NCBI GenBank assembly: GCA_025403435.1
Contig: CM046353.1
Coordinates: forward strand, 22,806,214-22,870,213
From: Artocarpus heterophyllus
Lineage: Eukaryota > Streptophyta > Magnoliopsida > Rosales > Moraceae
Length of the DNA stretch: 64,000 nt
Direction of reading: 5' to 3'
Part shown: positions 58,674-64,000 of the stretch, in pieces
Layout: each line of letters begins with the position of its first letter
Numbering within the stretch: the stretch's first letter is position 1
The notes under the pieces: model-generated
Databases searched by the model: none
Told to the model about the DNA's origin: nothing
The model's input: the letters and a program-made list of their open reading frames with translations, nothing else
Position numbers and translations under genes: made by a program

Positions 58674-60313
58674 GAGGTTTTTACGTAAATTTTCAAGTTT
58701 GTGATCATGTTATATGCATAAATTTTGTGATCTTAATCTCTCCAATGCTTGAATTGAATTTTATAGAGAGATGGCACTCTAGGTTTCTATATAATATATA
58801 TGTTGTCATGGATTATGTGGTGAATGTTTATTAATTAATTATGGTTGATTAAATTGTTGTTTAATTATTTATTAATTAATTAATACCGGTTATGGTTCCT
58901 TAGAGGTTAGAATGTGTATCTAGGTTTTTCATGTAATTAGATGGCGGACTATCATCTCCGTCTAGGAATTATTATTTAATTTGTACGAACTTTGTAATTA
59001 AATAATTATTCGGAGAAGACGGAACGAGAAGTCGGATCTTGAAGATAGATGATGGCGCCTCCAGGTATTTCCTGAGTCTCTAATTTTATGTTTTTGAATT
59101 GTTGAAAATAAAATTGATGAATTGCATTAAAATTGTATTTTCTGGATTGAGTGTTTTCTGCTCGGTCGGCATGCCGGACCTCACAGTTCGGCAGGCCGAA
59201 GGTCACAGATCGGCAGGCCGGACGTACGGTCCGGCAGGCCGACAGTGGGGCAGAAATTTTGGTGCTCTGCCGGCAGGCCGAACCTTCATGTTCGGCAGGC
59301 CGAACCACCATGATCGGCAGACCGATCATCTAGATCGGCCTGCCGACAGAGAGCATCCAGGTGTCCAGAAAAGGTGCAATTTTTGGTGCAGTTTTAATTT
59401 TATTTTTGGGACGATTCTGAGAAACATTAAATTTGGATATGACCGGAAATATGAAGTGTTCGATTCATACGGGATTGAGGACTTGAAGATGGATATTACA
59501 TGAAGAAGGATACAGCTTGAGGATTCAAGGTTGAAGAATCGATAAATGTCTCGATTATTCTCTTGTAATCTTAGTTTTTCTATTCTCTAGGGTGGAACCA
59601 TAATATTACGGTTATTATTATTATGCTTGTAGCTTTGCTTGATTGCTTTGCTTGTCTGCATTATAATATGATTTACCATGTATATTGATAACATGTCATA
59701 TAGAATAGGGAGTGCCGCTCATATTAAAATTATTCATGCATAATTTTAAAATAAAACCTTGATTTCAAAAGATTGAGTGGGAGAAGGTTTTCGAAGAGAG
59801 AACCTAAGGCCTCCATCGTTGGTCCATAGGAAGAACATGATGGTCCCAACCCCTAGGAAGGGATTTCTATTATGTACCAGATTGGATCTCTAAAAGGATA
59901 AGGTATTTTAGTATGATTTATGGTTGCACACCCCTAGGTGGTGATTATAAATCATGGATAAAATATTGAAACGGTGGTTATACACTCACGTTAATTTTAT
60001 TATTAACCTCCCCTAGGAGCTCTGTTAATAAAATTAATGGCCAAAGAAACGATTATTAGTATATGCTGGATCATACGGGTCCTGGATGGCATATATTAAT
60101 CAGGAGGGGATCCGTGTTCCTGATTGAATTTGGCATGACTCCCCTAGGAGCTTGTTGAATTCTGAGTTGGGAATTATCGTTGTAAGGTTGTGATATTTTC
60201 AAGGTTTTGACACATAAACACATTTGTATGATTTTACATGATTGTGTTATCTTACTAAATTATTAAATATGTTTGCTTATGTTTGGTATATGATTCTTTA
60301 TTGTAGATTGAAA
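58674..60313 (+). other. Leader of the copia element
   Basis: 1.6 kb between primer site and gag start. It holds the TCGGCAGGCCGA cluster (59161-59347) and short open frames only. Short upstream frames there (such as 59099-59503) arise from the palindrome repeats. The leader is conserved with 51789-53190, including the tract AACGATTATTA near 60050. Confidence 0.7.
59161..59347 (+). repeat. TCGGCAGGCCGA palindrome cluster in the leader
   Basis: About eight near-palindromes, mainly in the CAGGCC orientation (TTCGGCAGGCCGAA, ATCGGCAGGCCGGA, TCCGGCAGGCCGAC), with one in the reverse orientation at the end (ATCGGCCTGCCGAC). GC content is far above the surroundings. A degenerate equivalent lies at 52288-52465. 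Confidence 0.88.
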
Positions 60314-63300
60314 ATGTCTAAAAACGCTTTATCATCGATACTTGACAAAAACCAATTAACCGGTGAGAACTATAATGATTGGAAACGGAACCTGGACATC
60401 GTCCTATCCTTTGAGAAACTGAAGTATGTACTGACAACTCCTTGTCCTCCCGAGCCTACGGGAGACTCAACTAATGAGCAATTCCAAGCGTACGAACGCT
60501 GGAAAGATGCTAATGATCAGGCCCGCTGCTATGTTATGGCTAGCATGAATAACGTGCTGCAGGCTCAACATCAGGATTATGAGACTGCGAAGCAGATCTT
60601 GGATAATCTTGAGGATATGTTTGGAGGCCAGGCCATAACAAAGCGGCAAGGGGCGCTTCGGAAACTCTTAAACTGTAGACAGAGACCGGGGACATCTGTA
60701 AAGGAGCACATGATGTTGGTCATGGGTTACCTCGCTGAGGCTCAAACCAATGGAGCCGACATCGATGCTGAAACTCAGATGACTATGGTCTTTGAGACTC
60801 TGTCTAAGGAATTTATTCCGTTTAGAGCTACTTTTAATCTGAGCAATAGACGGGATATGACCTTGACAGAACTGATGAAACAGTTACAGGAGTTTGAACT
60901 GCTGATCAGGGAGTCTCCTGCTGGTGGAGAGGCCAATTTGGTAGCTGCTTCTGGTTCCAATCCTAACTCTGGGAATGGAAAGAAGCAACGGGCCAAGAGT
61001 GGTAAGTCTTCTATTCCTATTGCTACCAAGAGCAAGAAGAAAAAGAAGAAGAACCCAAAGAAGCTTAAGTGCTTCTTCTGTGGTAAGGTCGGGCATATAA
61101 AGAAGCATTGCAAGGACTTCCTTTCCAAGGGAGGTAGGTGTGATCTTCTATATTTAGAAACTTGTTTGGTTGAGGAATCCAGTGACATTTGGGTCATAGA
61201 TTCCGGTGCAACTAATCATGTTTGTGTTTCTCTGCAGGGATTCAAAGAAACGAGAAGTCTACTTCGTGAAGACTTAACGCTTCGGATGGGCGATGGATCC
61301 TTGGTCTCAGCGGAAGCAGTGGGAGATGTCCATCTTTATTTTGATAATTATAGGAATTTAATTTTGCGAGATTGTTTTTATGTTCCTAAATTTAAAAGGA
61401 ATTTAATTTCTGTATCTTCTTTATTTAAAGACTCCTACGTGGTATCTTTTAATGAAAAAGTGGTGATTCGTAAAAACAAATCTTTTATCTGTTCTGGATG
61501 GATGCAAAATAATCTATATTTTATCAAACCTAAGATGGACTTATTGCTTAATGCTGAGATAAATGATAATGACTCAAAAAGACTTAAAACTTCTCACTCT
61601 AATAAGACTTATCTTTGGCATTTGCGCCTTGGCCATATTAACCTGAATAGGATTCAAAGGTTGGTAAGGGATGGACCTTTAAGTCACTTAAAGGTGGAAT
61701 CTATACCTCAATGTGAGTCTTGTTTGGAGGGTAAAATGACCAAAAGACCATACGGGTCTAAGGGCAATAGGGCCGAAGGGGTTCTAGAACTTGTGCATAG
61801 TGATGTTTGCGGACCGATGAACATCCGGGCACGAGGAGGGTATGAGTACTTCGTCACTTTTATTGACGATCACTCAAGATATGGGTATGTGTACCTAATG
61901 CACCACAAAAGCGAAACTTATGATAAGTTCAGGGAGTTTCGGGCTGAAGTGGAAAAGCAATTGGGTAGACCCATAAAGGCACTTCGATCTGATCGAGGTG
62001 GGGAATACCTTTCTGATGAGTTCTTGGGACACTTGTTAGAGAATGGGATTTTATCCCATTTGACTGCGCCGGGCACTCCGCAGCAGAATGGCGTAGCGGA
62101 GAGAAGGAATAGGACTTTGTTGGACATGATTCGGTCCATGATGAGTTATTCATCATTGCCTTTATCCTTTTGGGGATATGCACTACAAACCGCATGTTAT
62201 CTTTTGAACAATGTGCCTTCAAAATCGGTCCCTAAAACTCCTCACGAGTTGTGGACAAGACGGAAGACATCCTTAAACCATATTCGCATATGGGGATGTC
62301 CAGCTCATGTCCTGTTTAAGGATCCGAATAAGTTGGAAGCACGTTCAGAAGTTTGCGTGTTTGTAGGATATCCAAAAGGGACTAAAGGGGGTTATTTTTA
62401 TAACCCAAAGGAAAATAAAGTCGTGGTTTCAACTAATGCAACTTTCCTTGAGGAGAGTTACATGAACGACTTTAAACCTCAAAGCAAAGTGGTGCTTGAG
62501 GAGTTGAGGGGTAATCCGTTTACTCCGGAGGTTCCGAACGAAACCATTCCGATCGGTGTAGAAAAACCAAACAAACCTGAACAACAACCACAGGGGCTTC
62601 GGCGTAGTGGGAGGATCGGGCGTCAACCTGAGAGGTATATGTTCAATGGGGAGGTCTTTTTGGCTGAACCGGATGAACATGACAGGGATCCTTATACTTA
62701 CGCAGAAGCTATGGAGGATGTTGATTCAAGACTCTGGACAGAGGCCATGAACATTGAGATGAAGTCTATGGAGACTAATCGGGTCTGGGAGCTTGTGGAT
62801 CTTCCCGAAGGGGTAAAACCCATAGGGTGTAAGTGGATCTACAAGAGGAAAAGAGGAGTGGATGGAAAGGTCGAAACCTTTAAGGCTAGACTGGTAGCTA
62901 AGGGTTATACGCAAAAGGAAGGAATCGATTATGAGGAAACCTTTTCGCCTGTAGCCATGCTTAAGTCCATCCGGATTCTCTTGTCCATAGCTGCCGCTCT
63001 CGACTACGAGATTTGGCAGATGGATGTCAAGACGGCTTTTCTAAATGGCTATCTTGATGAGTCCATTTATATGGAACAACCAGACGGGTTCAAGGTCGCG
63101 GGTCAAGAGGGTAAGGTTTGTAAGTTGCTAAAGTCTATTTATGGACTTAAGCAGGCTTCTCGTTCTTGGAACATAAGATTTGATCAAGTGATCAAGACTT
63201 ATGGGTTCTCACAAAATGTGGATGAACCATGTGTTTACAAACACATTAAGAATGGGAAGGTGGTTTTTCTACTACTCTATGTAGATGACATTCTGCTAAT

Positions 63301-64000
63301 TGGCAATGACGTTGGGGCATTGTCATCGGTCAAATTATGGTTGACCAAGCAGTTTGACATGAAGGACTTGGGTGAGGCTAATTTTGTTCTCGGTATCCAG
63401 ATCTTGCGGGATAGGAAGAACAAAATGATAGCTTTGTCACAGGCCTGCTACATAGATAAAATTCTCAGGAGGTTTGCAATGCAGGATTCCAAGAAAGGTG
63501 GGCAACCATCTAGGTCTGGAATTACTCTTTCTAAGAAAGACTCTCCAAAGTCTTATGAAGAAAGAGAATACATGAAGAAGGTGCCTTATGCTTCGGCAGT
63601 GGGTAGTCTCATGTATGCCATGCTTTGCACTCGACCGGATATTAGCTATGCGGTCGGGATTGTGAGTCGATTTCAGGCGGATCCAGGACCAAACCATTGG
63701 GTTGGGGTAAAGCATATTTTCAAGTACCTGAGAAGGACTCGAGGGTATATGCTTGTGTATTCGGGTGAGGATTTAACTCCTCTAGGATACACTGATTCGG
63801 ATTTTCAATCCTGCCTGGATTCTAGGAAATCGACTTCAGGGTTTGTGTTTACTCTGGGTGGCGGTGCCATCAGTTGGAGAAGTGCGAAGCAAGATTGCAC
63901 TTCGGATTCAACGATGGAGGCCGAGTATGTGGCGGCTAGTGATGCTTCGAAAGAAGCAGTGTGGCTCCGCAAGTTCCTTGGGGATCTTGAGGTAGTTCCT
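60314..64000 (+). CDS. Copia gag-pol polyprotein, open to the window end (1229 codons, partial)
   Basis: Single uninterrupted frame from ATG 60314; I read every codon to the window edge without a stop. Approximate residues: gag core 1-240 ([19 protein letters not shown] near 16-35, typical of copia gag); Lys-rich stretch then zinc knuckle [14 protein letters not shown] at 253-266; aspartic protease DSGATNHVC from 296; integrase HHCC from His 436 and catalytic D497 (DVCGP), D560 (SDRGGEY) and E596 (NGVAERRN); reverse transcriptase with [22 protein letters not shown] and YVDD (catalytic Asp near 991); RNase H starting YTDSDF near 1161, with the MEAEYVA motif just before the edge. Integrase before reverse transcriptase is the copia order. 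All catalytic residues I can check are present, so the element may be functional or very recently inserted. The C-terminal end of RNase H and the stop lie beyond the window. Confidence 0.95.
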   Translation, partial: MSKNALSSILDKNQLTGENYNDWKRNLDIVLSFEKLKYVLTTPCPPEPTGDSTNEQFQAYERWKDANDQARCYVMASMNNVLQAQHQDYETAKQILDNLEDMFGGQAITKRQGALRKLLNCRQRPGTSVKEHMMLVMGYLAEAQTNGADIDAETQMTMVFETLSKEFIPFRATFNLSNRRDMTLTELMKQLQEFELLIRESPAGGEANLVAASGSNPNSGNGKKQRAKSGKSSIPIATKSKKKKKKNPKKLKCFFCGKVGHIKKHCKDFLSKGGRCDLLYLETCLVEESSDIWVIDSGATNHVCVSLQGFKETRSLLREDLTLRMGDGSLVSAEAVGDVHLYFDNYRNLILRDCFYVPKFKRNLISVSSLFKDSYVVSFNEKVVIRKNKSFICSGWMQNNLYFIKPKMDLLLNAEINDNDSKRLKTSHSNKTYLWHLRLGHINLNRIQRLVRDGPLSHLKVESIPQCESCLEGKMTKRPYGSKGNRAEGVLELVHSDVCGPMNIRARGGYEYFVTFIDDHSRYGYVYLMHHKSETYDKFREFRAEVEKQLGRPIKALRSDRGGEYLSDEFLGHLLENGILSHLTAPGTPQQNGVAERRNRTLLDMIRSMMSYSSLPLSFWGYALQTACYLLNNVPSKSVPKTPHELWTRRKTSLNHIRIWGCPAHVLFKDPNKLEARSEVCVFVGYPKGTKGGYFYNPKENKVVVSTNATFLEESYMNDFKPQSKVVLEELRGNPFTPEVPNETIPIGVEKPNKPEQQPQGLRRSGRIGRQPERYMFNGEVFLAEPDEHDRDPYTYAEAMEDVDSRLWTEAMNIEMKSMETNRVWELVDLPEGVKPIGCKWIYKRKRGVDGKVETFKARLVAKGYTQKEGIDYEETFSPVAMLKSIRILLSIAAALDYEIWQMDVKTAFLNGYLDESIYMEQPDGFKVAGQEGKVCKLLKSIYGLKQASRSWNIRFDQVIKTYGFSQNVDEPCVYKHIKNGKVVFLLLYVDDILLIGNDVGALSSVKLWLTKQFDMKDLGEANFVLGIQILRDRKNKMIALSQACYIDKILRRFAMQDSKKGGQPSRSGITLSKKDSPKSYEEREYMKKVPYASAVGSLMYAMLCTRPDISYAVGIVSRFQADPGPNHWVGVKHIFKYLRRTRGYMLVYSGEDLTPLGYTDSDFQSCLDSRKSTSGFVFTLGGGAISWRSAKQDCTSDSTMEAEYVAASDASKEAVWLRKFLGDLEVVP

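Larger units (their letters stand above)
56627..64000 (+). mobile_element. Large-LTR copia retrotransposon with open gag-pol (runs off the window)
   Basis: 5' LTR 56627-58658, initiator-Met primer site 58661-58673, a long leader, then gag-pol from 60314 to the window end. It is inserted into an old copia element of the opposite strand; the five bases before it are GTTTC. No stop or frameshift is seen in the visible 7.4 kb. Large LTRs of about 2 kb with this primer site fit the Angela/Tork or a related copia lineage, which I cannot settle. The 3' LTR and target duplication lie outside the window. Confidence 0.92.

Noticed and set aside
29059..59347. Regularly spaced short GC-rich repeats considered as a CRISPR-like array
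   Set aside because: The units are near-palindromes of 12-15 bp with irregular spacing inside plant LTRs; no cas genes, and the genome is eukaryotic.
59006..59503. Overlapping frames on both strands rich in Gly, Arg and Ala
   Set aside because: They are coded by the palindrome cluster in the copia leader; composition reflects the GC-rich repeats.

Overview
The window is nuclear DNA of a flowering plant, most likely a eudicot: AT-rich, with introns bounded by GT/AG, a plant-type eIF2B subunit gene, a relic of the plant F-box gene SKIP5, and dense plant-type Ty3/gypsy and Ty1/copia retrotransposons. I cannot name the species.

Layout. 28-891: the last three exons of eIF2B beta (+), the only clearly intact host gene. 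3214-6782: a dead copy of SKIP5 (-), with an 821-bp hAT-type element sitting exactly at its start codon. 7736-8965: two adjacent fold-back elements. 9590-24993: nested retroelements. An old copia element (gag pieces at 9590-9807 and 21286-22014, 3' LTR 23408-24993) is split by a complete, young Athila-like gypsy element (9808-21285) with identical-length LTRs, a perfect target-site duplication, a tRNA-Asp primer site, and gag-pol broken by one 2-bp insertion. 25-31 kb: LTR-like DNA plus a second copia relic (-) with gag/protease, RT/RNase H and a 3' LTR, interrupted by another LTR-like block. 31.8-34.6 kb: a gene-like region carrying a plant mobile-domain-like ORF with a frame break. 34.6-46.3 kb: mostly non-coding, with two solo LTRs that have perfect 5-bp target duplications, small duplications and a 30-base poly-C run. 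46.3-49.7 kb: a Mutator-like element with a captured EF-hand fragment, an internal LTR, and an array of hairpin-forming repeats. 49746-53190: LTR plus truncated leader of a large-LTR copia family. 53.2-56.6 kb: relics of a DUF4283-like gene and an old copia element. 56627-64000: a copia element of the same large-LTR family whose gag-pol frame is fully open for 1229 codons to the window edge.

Themes. (1) SKIP5 was cut from its leader by a transposon whose 8-bp target duplication carried the ATG; the gene copy then decayed, with every in-frame stop being a TGA where the family has Arg. (2) Several LTR families carry clusters of short GC-rich palindromes in otherwise AT-rich sequence: AGCGCCGCGGCGCT in the Athila-like element, TCGGCAGGCCGA in the copia family and in at least one other LTR type. 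In the open copia element the U3 cluster and the leader cluster are in opposite orientation, so the RNA ends could pair. I see no CRISPR array, tRNA, rRNA or bacterial-type system.
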